Assembly: GCF_963576675.1 (NCBI RefSeq)
Contig: NC_088916.1
Location: 88,863,501-88,927,500 of the forward strand
From: Euphorbia lathyris
Taxonomy: Eukaryota; Streptophyta; Magnoliopsida; Malpighiales; Euphorbiaceae
Reading direction: 5' to 3'
DNA length: 64,000 nucleotides
Positions 1 to 12,560 of this stretch are shown here, piece after piece (within the stretch, counting starts at the first letter, position 1; every line of letters begins with the position of its first letter). A model generated the notes under the pieces. That model did no database searches. It saw nothing but the letters and a program-made list of their open reading frames with translations, and was not told the DNA's origin. Position numbers and translations under genes: made by a program.

Positions 1-60
1 CAAATGGGTGTCCTAACATATCCACATATCTCATAAGCAACATCAATCTCAAATATTTTA
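1..60. repeat. 60-bp block matching 56297-56356 in inverted orientation
   Basis: Bases 1-60 are, read by eye, the exact reverse complement of 56297-56356. The match stops at base 61 on one side and at the window edge on the other, so the true repeat may be longer outside the window. No coding content is seen. It could be the end of a dispersed transposon or part of an inverted duplication. Confidence 0.75.
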
Positions 61-1309
61 GTCTTTTAATCATCTTCCAAATCATTTATTTCATGTTATC
101 TGTTGTGGATTTGAACCAAATGATACAGAAGAAAAGGGTTGCCTACATTTGTGATCAACTCTAAAAAATTGAACAAGCACCATCTTTCATGTTTTCTAAA
201 ATTTAAAACCTTATGGATTTGCAGTCCCATAAACACATTTGATAAACCCTTGTCAACCAACAGTTGCAATTCCAATATCCTTACTGGTCTGCAAAAAAAA
301 AAAAAAACTCTAATAAACACCAAACTCTGGTCAATACACCCCTCCCTAATCACTCAAACTGCACCCAATTGAACTTTCTCCGTCGCAAATGAATTTGTCA
401 ATCCTTTATTAACATATTAAGTACTTTGCTGCTGCTTTCTACAATATCTTCGTGTTTTCCTAACAGATTTGGTAACATCATATTCTGTTGTAGCTTCTCA
501 ACAATGCTGAGGTCTTTGACAATCCCATTGCCATGACTAGGAACTTCATGTAGATTGTTCTTCAACCCTTCATCAACAGCTATATTTGTGTACATTAATC
601 CGATCTGTTTCTCGGTTGTCTGACAATTATTCCTGTATATCAGCAGTTTGAGCAGTTTAATTAGCATAAATTCTATTATAAACCGCCTCACTAATAAAAA
701 AATGGATGCATATCAATTCATGGGGGATTGTTTGTCACTCACTTCTAGGAAGCTTCTGATATTTGATGGGACACACATGGTTTGAAGAACTTAAACAAAT
801 TTTTTTGTCCATTCCAGTCTCATATTCCTAAATTTTTTTAAAACAAATTTTTAGTTTTGAAAACTTAAATTCTAAGAGACTACAAACAATGTCCTTGAGC
901 TTTTTCTTTCTGTCATAACCTAAAAACTTAAGTTCTACAAAATACAAAAGCTAAAACGCACAAGATCAAAAACTTCATTTGCAACAATTTTTTTCATTTA
1001 TAACATATTCAATCAATTCTTAAACTATTTTTTTCATTTATAACATATCATTCTCAACATGCATAAGAAGAACACATTATTCAAATATTCAATCAATATG
1101 CACCTTCTCGTACACTCCCCATTTCATTAAAAACAATCAACCCCTAACATCCAAATATGTTTTTAAATTAAAAAAAAAATCGTCAGCAAGGTGATATAGA
1201 AAACTAAGTCTATCACAATCTTGTAACTAGCAAAAGCTCCCTCTTAATCGATTCCAGGCTATGAAAAAATTGATCAAATTATTATTTTTAGGTGGAATAA
1301 CAACACCAC
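61..1309. other. Unassigned AT-rich intergenic DNA
   Basis: No recognisable gene. A 97-codon minus-strand reading frame at 398-691 is open but matches nothing I know and has no supporting splice or promoter context; it could be a piece of an exon or chance. Poly(A)/poly(T) runs occur near 293-306 and 1161-1170. Confidence 0.5.
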
Positions 1310-1860
1310 CGTGTTTTTGTAGGAATTGCTTGTAATCCCAATTCCAAAAACAATTAATCATTCATTTCTGCCTATATGCATAGATGATTCTTATTAGGAT
1401 TAATCAACAAAAAAAATACATATCTAAATAACAAAAGATATTTGAAATGATTTTCTTTAAATAATGCAGATTTAAAGAAGAAACTAGTAATTTAAACCTA
1501 AACTTACTTGCAGTCACTTATCATCCTCGAATAAGAAGGGATGGTTTTCACTGGCATTCTGCAATCAAGTGATAGTATATCCTTTTTAGTTCTTTAGAAA
1601 GCTAGGAAGATATGTGCAGATCCACGCACATCTTGACATGAATTTTATCTATGTTTCCTCACCATTACTTTTCCTGCACGTAATTATAGTTTTTTCAGAT
1701 TTTCCTCTTTCTTTTTAGTTATGAAAAGTCGTAGCTGTCTATAAAATAAAGATTCTCATTACCTCCTAGATGTTGATTGCCTCCTTGATCTTGATCTTGA
1801 TTTTGATTTCCTTCTTTATTCAAGTTGTTATAGTTAGATCCATACATATGCTAGGCATTT
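1310..1860. repeat. Diverged 0.5-kb duplicated segment, copy 1
   Basis: This stretch aligns by eye, with substitutions and small indels, to 14118-14640. Shared landmarks in the same order are the 'tatgcatagatgattct' block (1374-1390 and 14165-14181), a 'gatggttttc' block, 'catcttgacatg', and a 'gatgttgatt' block near the right end. On the minus strand, about 1850-1780 reads as an open Asn/Gln/Gly-rich stretch followed by a GT that could be a splice donor. The segment may therefore be a duplicated fragment of a host gene rather than a transposon. I do not recognise the gene. Confidence 0.6.
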
Positions 1861-2670
1861 TCGAAGAGAAAGATCCAGACAATAAGGATTGAGAGAGAAG
1901 GATAGTTAGATCTCAATCATGAGAAAAAACAGAGAGATGCGGAACATGAATAAGAGGACTGAGATAATAAACTCTTTTAATATGCAAGAAGATAGGGTTT
2001 TAATTTGGACCATCCCATCAAAGATAAATCAACCATCTAGAACTAGTCTCCCAAGTGAAAATTAAATTTTTGCCCCTCTATCATTGACAGAATTATGTAT
2101 TGAAAATCTTTATTTTTGTTTGTCAATTGTTACTTCTAGAGATAATATTCCTATCATCACTTAATTATCCTGCTTATCTTGTTAATTACTTTGTTAATAT
2201 TCTTTCACATTTTAGATTACTCTTGTAATTATCTGATAGACTTGTAATAATGTGTGGATTATTAAAAAAAATGTTATTATTTTTTTATACTATTTTTAAT
2301 ATAATATATAAAAATAAAAAGTATACACGTTAAAAAATAAATATGTAATAAAATAAATATACATATAACAATAAAACAGTAATACAATATATAGAATCCA
2401 CGCATCACGTTGATTCATATAAAAGAATAATACAATTAATAGATTTTTCATGATGTCAATATGCTTGAATTAAGCGTATATCCAATGAGTCATGTAAAAC
2501 CCAAGATCAAATAAACAACAATTATAATTTTTATTGGAGAATTATCAAGTCCATTTTAAATAATGTAAATATTGGGTGAAATATATTATTTGAGTGTATT
2601 GAACAATGAAGAATACCAACGTGTTTATACTGGAGTGGTTTGGCCAAGCACTCTCTAAACATAGCCGATA
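1861..2670. other. Unassigned AT-rich DNA
   Basis: No gene seen. The segment is very AT-rich from about 2250 to 2450, with short A and T runs. It leads into the remnant LTR of the old Copia element. The outer border of that LTR could not be found. Confidence 0.5.
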
Positions 2671-2808
2671 GGTTTAAGACTTCCTATATAAGTCTAAGCC
2701 TTAAACAATTTACTTTCTATACAAGTATGTTCTATTATAGGTTTAAGACTTCATATACAAGTCCAAGTCTTAAACAGTTTACTTTCTATACAAGTCTATT
2801 CCATTACC
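2671..2808 (-). repeat. Two 69-bp tandem units in the remnant 3' LTR of an old Copia
   Basis: Units 2671-2739 and 2740-2808 both begin 'ggtttaagactt' and contain 'tactttctatacaagt'. They abut, on the minus strand, a polypurine tract (complement of about 2806-2822) that directly follows the Copia RNase H coding remnant. This places the units at the start of that element's 3' LTR. The far end of the LTR is not defined. Confidence 0.6.
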
Positions 2809-3674
2809 CCCTCTCCCCTCAAGCTGTAGAGGCTGGGCATGAATTGTTGGCTTGTCTTTCAGAAACTGAAAACGATCCCTTGCCAATGGTTTAGTAAAAA
2901 CATCTGCAGTTTTATCTATAGTCGGAATATGTCGAACCACCAACAGCTTAGATCGAACACTATCTCTAACAAAGTGAAAATCAATTCCCAATTGCTTGGT
3001 AGAATTATGAAGCACAAGATTCGATGACAGATATACTGCACTTAAATTATCACACCATAAAATCAACGATTGTCTGATAGGATAACCAATTTATTTCATC
3101 AACATTTGTAACCAACTAAGCTTAGAAGTTGTTGTGATAATTGATCTATACTATGCCTTCATAAAAGACCGAGAAACCATTTTCTACTTCGTGGAAGTCC
3201 ATGATAACAAATTGGATCCAAAAAATAGGACATAACCAGTTGTAGATAACGATCCATATACACATCCTTATGCAAATCACCATGCAGAAAAGCATTGGAA
3301 ACATCCAAGTGCAACACTATCCACCTAAATGAAACTGCTAAAGAAAGTATAAGTTGAATAGTCGTTGGTTTGACAACCGGACTAAATGTATCAGTATAAT
3401 CAATAACCGGTCGTTGATGATAACCTCGTGCAACCAAACATGCTTTGTACCGGTCAATTGTGCCATCGACCTTTCTTTTGGGTTTGAACAACTACTGATT
3501 ATCAATTAAATTAACACCTGGTGGAAACCGAACAAGTTCCCAAGTTCCATTCTTCATTGGAGCATTATACTCGTCAACCATTGCATGTCTCCATTCTGAT
3601 ATTTTAGATGCATGTAGGTGCATAGAAGGTTTGATGGTAACCGCAACAGTCAATACATTAGATTTGAACATCTC
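2809..3674 (-). pseudogene. Degenerate Ty1/copia pol fragment (RT start and RNase H end)
   Basis: On the minus strand, 3674-3240 encodes the start of a Copia reverse transcriptase: a 'GTWELV' segment, 'ARGYHQ' and '[13 protein letters not shown]', which are conserved in plant Copia RT. 3066-2840 encodes the RNase H end with 'LWCDNLSAVYL', 'HFVRD' and 'DVFTKPL'. The middle of RT, including the YVDD active-site region, is missing between about 3240 and 3100, and frames change across the gap. The element is cut at 3674 by the Sirevirus insertion; its upstream part resumes at 13994. It is dead and older than the Sirevirus. The identification as Copia is firm, the clade is not. Confidence 0.85.
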
Positions 3675-5008
3675 TGTTGAAACACCTTTCCACATAACTT
3701 TGATTTGACAAAATTGTTTAAGTATAATTGAAATACATATTCTAAACACACTAAGTTTAAATGCTTTGATTTATTCTACTAATGTGTTTGTTCAATGTTG
3801 AGTTAAAATTATTTATAAGACACAAGTATCCAAGGGCCCAAGCCCAATACGGAAGCCAAGGCCCAAGTCAAACAACTCAGTACAACTCGGTCCGCGTTTT
3901 TAAAACGTTGTCGTTTTGGATAAAACGCAACTCAGCGAAAGAAGGATCTAGAAGACCTTCGGGAACAACTTCAAGATGAAGCTGCTGAGTAGATTCGACA
4001 AACGTACAAAGATAGCAGCTGGCTTAAGAAAACTTTGAGACAAAGTATTTCTACTTTGGGTAAAGTTCAGACGACACAGTATGCTGTCCAGTTGACTTTA
4101 CCATAAAAGGAGAGACAGTCTGCTGAGCTTACTGAGGACAGAAGATACACAAATCTGATTGGCCGAGAGCTCTGAGCAAGTCAGGATGACAATGACAGGA
4201 AGCCGTTTCCCTCCAACGGTTATTTCGAAATTCGAAATGACCGATGCCCAGACGTCTCTATAAATAGTGCCATCAGAAGCTTCATTCCACACAGAACTTG
4301 ATCAAGCCATTACGCTGACCAAATTTCTACACAAGTTCTGCAAGCAAGAAGCAAAGCAAATCTTACACTACAATTTATACATTTGTGTAAAAGTCTAGAG
4401 TGATTATTTCAATCGTCTAAAGTGTCTTAGCAAATCATTGTATAGGACAAAACACTTATCATTTCTAGAGATAGAAATGAGAGGCTGAGTACTCGGTTAT
4501 AGTACTCAGCGAGAGATTAGGATTGAGTAGAGGTATAGAGGAAGGTACTCTTGTTATACTCAGTTGCTAAGATTGTAAAGGGTTTGAGGCTCTACCTTTA
4601 AAGAGCTCAGTAGAGGATTCGAAATCTCGGAACGTGTTCCGGGGATAAGACGTAGGCTTAGAAGAAGCCGAACCTGGATAAATCTGCTGAGTAAAGTATT
4701 TCTTACCTTTAACTCCTTATATATATTGCTTGCTTAAAATAACCAAAAACTGACCAAGTAAAGAGGTCAAGTTGAGTTGTGCGGGTTGAACATCTGATCT
4801 CAGGAATAGACTCTAAGTGCTATCTCCTGACTCAAGCTAAGAAACTGACCTAGTCACTAGTTGACTAAGCCAGTATCTTGCTGTTTACTCAGCGCCGCTG
4901 TTAAAACCTTTTTCCTTAGAAAAAGAAGTCTGCCCTAATTGCGAAAAAGTTTAAATAGTTCCTAACCCCCCTTTGGAACTATACTTGCAACCTTACAAGG
5001 GACCAACA
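3675..5008 (+). repeat. 5' LTR of the Sirevirus-type element
   Basis: Begins 'tgttgaaacacc' and ends 'gggaccaaca'. It matches 12661-13993 almost base for base. It is studded with 'ctcag/ctgag' words. A palindromic 'ttcgaaattcgaa' lies about 25 bp upstream of the TATA box. Confidence 0.95.
4258..4266 (+). promoter_or_regulatory. TATA box of the Sirevirus LTR
   Basis: 'ctataaata' in the middle of the LTR, at the usual place for the U3/R boundary promoter. The same box is at about 13244-13252 in the 3' LTR. Transcription would start roughly 25-35 bp downstream; that position is inferred. Confidence 0.7.
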
Positions 5009-5010
5009 AG

Positions 5011-5022
5011 TGGTATCAGAGC
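5011..5022 (+). other. Primer binding site (initiator tRNA-Met)
   Basis: 'tggtatcagagc', two bases after the LTR end, complementary to the 3' end of plant initiator tRNA-Met. This is the common primer of plant Copia elements. Confidence 0.95.
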
Positions 5023-5070
5023 TTAAAAGCTCACTGCTAAAGGTCTAACAACCTTGAGCTGATCCCTACC

Positions 5071-6810
5071 ATGGGCGAAAACAGCACTCGGTTTCTCCCT
5101 GGAAACCAAACAACTCAGATACTGCCTGAGGGGCTGTCCATTACTAGGCCTCCCCTATTCTTTGGGTCAAACTATACCTTCTGGAAGAATAGGATGAAGA
5201 ATTTCATTCAGGCTACAAACATGAGTGCCTGGCTATCTATAGTCCAAGGTCCATTTGTACCTGTCGAAGTTGTAGCTGGCCTAACAGTTGTAAAAGCTGA
5301 GGCCAAATGGACAGAGGATGATCTAAAGAAGCTCCAAAACCATGCTTCGACTATCAATATGCTTCACTGTGCGCTCGATGCTGCAGAATATAACAAAATC
5401 TCAGGTTGTGAGTCGGCGCAAGAGATCTGGAAAAAGCTGAAAGTCACCTACAAGGGAACCAATAAAGTAAAGGAGTCGAAGGTGAATCAGTAGATGAGAC
5501 TGTACGAGCTGTTCGAGATGAAGAATGATGAGGGCATTTCAGACATGAACGCAAGGTTCACCAACATCATTAATGAGCTCAAGAGACTTGGGAAAATCTT
5601 CACTGAGGAAGAACAAGTTAAAAAGATACTCAGGAGTCTTCCTAAAGATTGGCAAGCAAAGAAGACCGCTGTTGAGGAAGCTCAGGATTTAACCACCTAC
5701 AAATATGACGAACTCATCGGCTCGTTGCTGACCCATGAGATATCCATGAAAAACTTTGAGGTGAAGGAAAAATCTGAAGACAAGAAGCAGAAGTCACTTG
5801 TCATGAAAGCTGACTCCACTGACGGGAGCTCAACTGATGATGAGGAGATGGCTATGTTCACAAGGAAGATGAAAAGGCTATTCAGGAAGAACGAAAAATA
5901 CTCTAAGAAGCCTTACAGAAAGTTTGATAAGTATAAAGCTTACTCAAGCGACATCAAATACAAAAAGGACAGCTCAAAGCCCATTACATGCTTTGAGTGC
6001 CATCAAACTGGCCATATTAAGTCAAGCTGCCCCACATTGAGGAAAGATAAGAAGAGCGGCAAAAAGGCAATGGTGGCTACATGGAGCGACAGTGATGAGT
6101 CTTCATCTACAGAAACTGAGGCCACCGAGTCAGCGAAGATATGCTTCATGGCTGACGAACTTGCTGAGCCATGCGTCTCTGAGCATGCTGACCCATCCAT
6201 CGCATCAGATGACGAGGAGCAATCAAATGAGGTAATTTCTCTTCCCCAACTCAGAAACGATATGGTTAATGCCCTGAGTGATCTCTACACACTTATCAAT
6301 AAGTGTAATAAGAAAGTTAGAGCACTCAGCAGGCGCTGTGACGAAGTGGAAGAGGTCAAACTAAGTGACCTCAGATTCCTTCTTCAGGACAATTCAACTC
6401 TGCATGATAATATGAAAATCATACATGAATCTGTCTCTGAAGTCCAATCAGTTTCAAAGAAACTGAGGAAGGACGTCACAACTATCCAGAACCAACAAAA
6501 GGTTCCAAATAAAAATAACATTCCTCTGAGAACTCAGTACCAAGGTACTCAGCAGAGATGGAATCCCCAGCGAAAAGTCCAGTGTGACTTTTGTGGGAAG
6601 AAAGGACACACCACTAAGGTGTGCTGGCACGCTCAGCACTGGGGTGCTGACAAGTCAGTGAAAAATCCCAAACAGAAGGTCAGCTGTGACTTCTGTGGAA
6701 AGAATGGCCATACTGTCCATGTATGTCTCCATAAAATAAAATATGATGCTATACCTGTTGCACCTAACAAGCCAGGACCCAAAAAGAATTGGGTACCTAA
6801 AAGTAACTAG
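5071..6810 (+). pseudogene. gag: Sirevirus gag (capsid/nucleocapsid), interrupted by one stop
   Basis: Encodes the structural polyprotein that would form the virus-like particle and bind RNA. The frame opens at ATG 5071, 48 bp after the primer site. It runs through a Copia gag domain ('FWKNRMKNFI', 'LPKDWQAKKTAV') and then an acidic, charged linker. It ends with three CCHC zinc knuckles: CFECHQTGHIKSSC, CDFCGKKGHTTKVC and CDFCGKNGHTVHVC. An in-frame TAG at 5491-5493 splits the frame after 140 codons. The remainder continues in the same frame to a TAG at 6808. Without that stop it would be about 579 residues, large for Copia gag but normal for Sireviruses. Nucleocapsid motifs are intact. Confidence 0.9.
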
Positions 6811-6815
6811 TTACA

Positions 6816-9800
6816 ATGCAGGTAAGCCTGAGATGTGCCGAGAAGTCAAAGATGTGGTATATTGAGAGCGCATGCTCTAGGCATATGACGGGTGATGAAA
6901 CTCAGTTCATCACGTTTGAGCGTAAACGAGGAGGGAGCGTAAGTTTTGGAGACAACAAGAAGGGTAAGATAGTAGGGTCAGGAACCATCGGAGGTAATCC
7001 TACTATTGAATCTGTCTCCCTAGTCAGCGAACTCAAATATAACTTACTCAGCGTAGCTCAGCTATGTGACAACGGGAGAAAAGTTATATTTGATGCTACT
7101 GGATGTAAAATATACGAAGGTAAAACAAATGAGTTAATTTTAACTGCCCCTCGGATAGATAATGTCTTTATGCTAGATTTAGAGAAAAAGTTTTCAAAAA
7201 CTATATGCTTAGTTTCAAAGGAAGAAAATTCCTGGCTATGGCACAGGAGACTTGGTCATGTAAGCATGGACCTCCTGGCCAAATTAGCAAGAAAGCAATT
7301 GGTTGAGGGATTGACTGAACTTAAATTTGAAAAAGATCAATTATGCCATGCCTGCCAAGCTGGAAAACAAACCAAACAATCTTTTCATAGCAAAAATATT
7401 GTCTCAACTAAGCGTCCGTTAGAATTACTACACTTGGATCTCTTCGGTCCAGTCCAGCCGCTCAGTCTGGGTGGAAGAAGATTTTCCTTGGTCATTGTAG
7501 ATGACTTCTCTCGGTACACGTGGGTCGTCTTGCTGACCAGCAAGGATGAGACCTTTGAGACATTTTCAAATTTGGTTAGAAAAATTGAAAATGAAAAAGA
7601 CCTAAAATTAGCTCACATCCGTAGCGATAACGGTGGAGAATTCAAGAACCAAAAGTTTGTTGAATTCTGTGAAGCCAGCGGCATTGACCACAATTTTTCT
7701 GCTCCTAGAACACCTCAACAAAATGGGGTTATTGAAAGGAAGAACAGAACTCTGGTTGAAATAGCCAGGACAATGCTGGATGAGCATAGGCTTCCAAAGT
7801 ATTTTTGGGGAGAGGCTGTTAACACAGCATGTTATATTCTTAATAGGGCTCTAGTTAGACCTATACTCAAAAAAAATCCTATGAACTTTGGAAAGGACGA
7901 AAGCCCAATATTGGATACTTTCGTGCCTTTGGCTGTAAATGTTTTATTTTAAATAACAAAGATAGCTTAGCAAAGTTTGACTCAAAAGCTGATGAGGCTA
8001 TCTTTTTGGGCTACTCAACAAACAGCAAAGCATACAGAGTTTTTAATAAGCGAACTCAAGTTTTAGAAGAGTCAGTACATGTAGAGTTCGACGAAACTGA
8101 CCCTGCAGGTAGATACCAGCCGCTGACCGAAGATGATCCACACTCAGTAACCACCGCTGACCCAGAACCAGCTACTGAGTCATTCACGAAAAGGCTGACC
8201 AAGAGTAAGAGTGAACCAAAGATTACTTTTACTAACCCATCTACTTCTGCAGAGATTGTTGAAACACAGACAGCACAAGGCATAAATCTACCTAAAGAGA
8301 TAAGGATCCCAAGAGGGCACTCAGAAAGTGCAAACCTTGATTCTGTTGGGAATACCCTGATGACGAGGAATCAACTCAAGAAGTACCTCAGCAATGTTGC
8401 CTTCGTCTCAGTACAAGAACCGAAGAATTTCGCTGAAGCTGAGTACGATGAATTCTGGATGATCGCAATGCAAGAGGAGCTCGATCAATTTAGAAGAAAC
8501 GATGTATGGGAGTTAGTGCCTCATCCAAAGAGTCAAAAGACCATTGGAACAAGATGGGTCTTCAGGAACAAGATGGATGAACAAGGAAACGTAGTCAGGA
8601 ACAAAGCAAGGCTTGTAGCTCAGGGCTACAATCAGCAAGAAGGTATTGACTACGGTGAGACCTTTGCCCCAGTGGCAAGGCTAGAGGCAATTAGAATTCT
8701 ATGTGCATATGCATCTTACATGAACTTTAAATTATTCCAAATGGATGTCAAAAGTGCATTTCTTAATGGAGTTATAAACTAGGAGGTTTATGTTAATCAA
8801 CCTCCAGGTTTTGAGGACCCAAAATTCCCAAACCATGTTTATAAACTCAAAAAGGCTCTTTACGGCCTCAAGCAAGCACCACGTGCTTGGTATGAGAGGC
8901 TAACCAGTTTCCTGCTGACTAGAAATTACGTCAGGGGCAAAGCTGATACAACCTTATTCATTAAGAAAAAGGGTAAAGATACCCTGCTGGCCCAAATTTA
9001 TGTTGATGATATAATATTTGGTGCAACTAACGAATCAATGTGCAAGGAGTTTAGCAAACAAATGCAGACTGAGTTTGAAATGTCCATGATGGGAGAACTC
9101 AACTTCTTCCTCGGTCTTCAAATTAAATAAGGAAAGAATGGCATCTTCATCAGTCAAGCCAAATATACCAAGGAGATATTAAAGAAATATGACTTGGAGA
9201 ATTGCAAGCCAATATCCACTCCTATGGGCACTAACACTGTCCTCTGTGCTGATGAGAATGGTAAGTCGGTAGACAGCAAATTATATCGAGGTATGATAGG
9301 CTCTCTACTTTACTTAACAGCCAGTAGACCGGACATTCAGTTTTCAGTATGCTACTGTGCTAGATATCAATCTAACCCTAAGGAATCTCATTACATTGTT
9401 GTAAAAAGAATCCTTAGATATTTGCAAAGCTCAGTGAACGCAGGTCTATGGTATCCTAATACTCATGATTTTACACTCATCGAATACACTGACGCTGACT
9501 ATGGACGGGATAAGCTGGAACGTAAAAGCACCTCTGGAGGATGTCACTTCTTAGGAAGCTGTCTTGTATCCTGGTTCAGCAAAAAGCAGGCGTCAGTAGC
9601 CTTGTCTACCACTGAAGCTGAGTACATTACTGCTGGTCATTGTGTTGCTCAAGTCCTATGGATTAAGCAACAACTTGAAGACTATGGTGTTCAAACGAAG
9701 ACAATTGAAGTCAAATGTGACAACAAAAGTGGAATTGATCTTTCTAAGAACCCAATTCAACATAGCAGAATGAAGCATGTCAGCATCAGACATCACTTCA

Positions 9801-9946
9801 TTAGAGACCATGTACTCAAAGGTGAGATCAAGCTGACCTTTGTCCCAATGGACGAACAGCTTGCGGATATCTTCACGAAGCCACTGGCTCGTGAGCAGTT
9901 CAGCATACTGAGAGAAGCTATTGGTATGTTTAATCCTCTTCAGTAA
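6816..9946 (+). pseudogene. pol: Sirevirus pol: protease, integrase, RT, RNase H (broken)
   Basis: Encodes the enzymes of replication. Domains in order: protease (the active site reads W-Y-I-E-S-A-C-S, so the catalytic Asp and Gly of the usual D-S-G are replaced); integrase with its HHCC zinc site ('WHRRLGHV', 'CHAC'), the catalytic D-D-E context ('RSDNGGEF', 'TPQQNGVIERKNRTL') and a GKQ motif; RT with 'VDDIIFG' as active site; RNase H with 'TDADYGRD', 'STTEAEY' and 'CDNKSGI'. Defects: a frame change near an A-run at about 7868-7876, an in-frame TAG at 8780-8782 and TAA at 9128-9130. It starts 5 bp after the gag stop in another frame. The integrase and RNase H catalytic residues survive; the protease does not. 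Confidence 0.92.
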
Positions 9947-10125
9947 ATTCCTGAACTAAGTGAATATGCATGCTGAGTGAATTACTGTGCTGAATGATTG
10001 TCTTTGCTAAGTACTCATTGAAATTTATTAAACAGCAAATACTGATTCAACTTGCATACTGAGTAAGTTAGTGTTAAACTTAGATAACAGCTGCCTCGCT
10101 GAGAGCATTAAAATTTGGACAGCCT

Positions 10126-12120
10126 TTGAAGAAAGGTAAAGTTGCTGCCGCTGCTGGACAAGCTGAGGAAACTGCTGAGCCAAAGAAAGGAAGAAGGTCT
10201 AAGGCCCCAGCTTTTCACAAAAGAAAAACTGCTGAGACTCCTTCCCAAAACGTTGAGTCTCCAGCAAAAAGACAGAAGTCAGCTGGTAAGTCAGCTGAGA
10301 AACGAAACATGCAAGGTGAGCCTGGAACTGAGGAAGCTGCTGAGCAACCTCAGAAGAAGCAGAAACCTTCTACACTGACTCCACTGAACGCCATACCTAC
10401 AGACTTCGTTGTACCGGGTGACTCTCACTTCACCCAGTGTCAAGGTACAATAGCTGAGTCCGAAGAACATGAGGTACAACTGGATGATCACTTCATCTCA
10501 CAAGTTGAGGAAGAACTTGATGGTGATAGTACTGAGTCAGAAGAAGAAGAGGCCAGCGGTCAGGATGACACTGAGGACTCTGAGGAGACTGCTAGTGAAC
10601 ATGAGACTGAGCAGGCCAATGCTGGGTCTGCTGCTGGAGATGAGCAAGTACTTGATCAACACAATGTTGATCCAGTCCAAGAACAAGCTGACCAGCCTCA
10701 TGATGAGCAACACGAATCTTCACCCTCTCACTCAGGAGATCCTACTCAGACTGTCTCTCCTCCTCGTAGAAGGAGAAAGTTGGTTAAGGCCAGTGAGAAG
10801 CTAGTCAGTGAACCTCCTGTTCAACCACCAACTCTTCCTGACTTTGTCATCTCAAAGCCAACTAAGGACCCCTCTACCGTCAAACTCAAGTTTTTCAAAC
10901 GCCAATCAACTTCAACTACATCGGCGCTATTAGAAAAGCAAGCCTCTGTTTCTTCTCAACAGGAACATGCCGACCCCAATGCTTCTGCAACCTCAACCAG
11001 TCAGGTTGAGCCGACTACTATTCATGCTATTTCTTCAAGCATGGTGCTGACTCCACACACCTCTGCCGTCAGCACAGACAGTATTCGTATTACCACTTCT
11101 CCCACTCAACTCTCTGCCGATCAATCAACTATCCCACAAACTCAAGTACAGATTGAAAACGTTATTCCAGTCACTGACCAGGTTACTCCTTTCACTCCTC
11201 TTCCTTCCGGTCACACTGATGTCCCAGAAGGCTCTCAAGGCTATGTGAATGCCACTGAGTTCGGCAAAAAGATCATTGACTCAGTGCAAGCATTAATTCG
11301 AGACCTTCAATAATCCACCACTCCTGCTGCTGGGTCTTCAACGTTGGAGAATACTCAGCTTTCCCAAGTCACTCAACTTCTCAACGAAGTTAAGGGACTC
11401 AAGGACTTGCTGAATGTAATCATTACCTTCCAAGCACAGCAAGCTAAGCAGGATTCAATCACTAAACTAGCTGAGATCTAGCTGACAACCGTGCAACACT
11501 TGAACTCTCTCCACCAACAAGTTCAGAACTTGTCAGCTGTGCATCCCGACTATGCCACTTCATCTGAGATTAAGATGCTCTTTGCTCAGCTTCATACCGA
11601 GCAACTCAAGACCAACGAGCAAATGGTTTCGTATAATCAGTGCTCAGTAGAGCAAATTGGTGAGGCTATTCGTCTGCTTAATCTGAATAAGCAAGAAATG
11701 GATACTGACGCAATGAAGCAGAATGAAATGTTGTCTCTCGCACAACAAACCTTCAACCACATTCGTCATAACAATCTTCAACGTCAGTATTACGACACAG
11801 CCCTCTTAAAGACCTTTCACCAAGTCTTTGCTGGTCTTACTGAAGCACTCATCTGGCAAGGCAAAGCTCAGGCGTTTAGCGTCAATATGCTCAGTGCTGC
11901 TGAACTCAACATACCCGAAGAGGTATCAGCTGATGGAGTTGCAATTTTTGACGGCGTAAATGAAAATGCTGAGAAACTTAAGGAGCTGTCTCAAGAACTG
12001 ACTCGAGCTGTCGTAACTGATGCTTTCAGACTCCCTGAAGTTGAAAAAATGGGGGAGAAAGAACAAGCAGCTAGAGCTCAGCATGAGCGAAGTCAGTCTC
12101 AACAGAAGAAAAATAAATAG
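10126..12120 (+). pseudogene. Env-like ORF of the Sirevirus, two in-frame stops
   Basis: A single reading frame downstream of pol, broken only by TAA at 11311-11313 and TAG at 11479-11481. Total about 665 codons. The apparent first codon is TTG at 10126, where an ATG may have been lost. The first 230 residues are Lys-rich, then very acidic (Glu/Asp/Ser runs), with a basic PPRRRRK motif near 10760. The middle is Ser/Thr/Pro-rich. The last 210 residues (11491-12120) look helical and coiled-coil-like, with many Gln and Leu. I see no signal peptide, convincing membrane segment or furin-like site. The name 'env-like' therefore rests on position in Sireviruses, not on demonstrated envelope features. 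Function unknown. Confidence 0.7.
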
Positions 12121-12560
12121 ATAGGCTAGCTCAGTATAGACTAAGTCAGTTGTAATCTATATGCCTTATCTATAAATTCTGATGTGTAAACACTGACTTC
12201 TATCAATATATCATATCTGCATCTTTAATTCAATTCCTGAGTTATGATATATGTTACTTAGTACTGATTCATTATGTATCTTCAATTAAATCAACTATGT
12301 TTAATAGGGGTAAAATTTATTGACTAAATCAAATGCTGATAGCATGTTTGACATTGACCTATGTGTTTATAATACATTGTCTGTTAAGAACTCATTGAAC
12401 AACAAATTACTCAGCGCACTCTATATGACCAAACCTTCCGCTTAATACTGAGTAAATAGAATATGTTGAAATAGCTGACCTATATCTGAAAACTGACCTT
12501 AGACTTACTCAATTAAACCTTTAAATGTTTTGAGTAAAACTAAGTCAGTAGCTCAACCCT

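Noticed and set aside
398..691. 97-codon minus-strand frame as a real gene
   Set aside because: No recognisable domain, promoter or splice context; kept only as a note in the intergenic entry.
4098..4292. Short minus-strand frames in the Sirevirus LTRs (also 13084-13278, 3782-3979 and 12768-12965)
   Set aside because: Duplicated only because the LTR is duplicated; no recognised product.
5491..5493. Programmed stop-codon readthrough in the Sirevirus gag
   Set aside because: The stop lies in the middle of the gag domain, not at a gag-pol boundary, and other stops in the element indicate simple decay.
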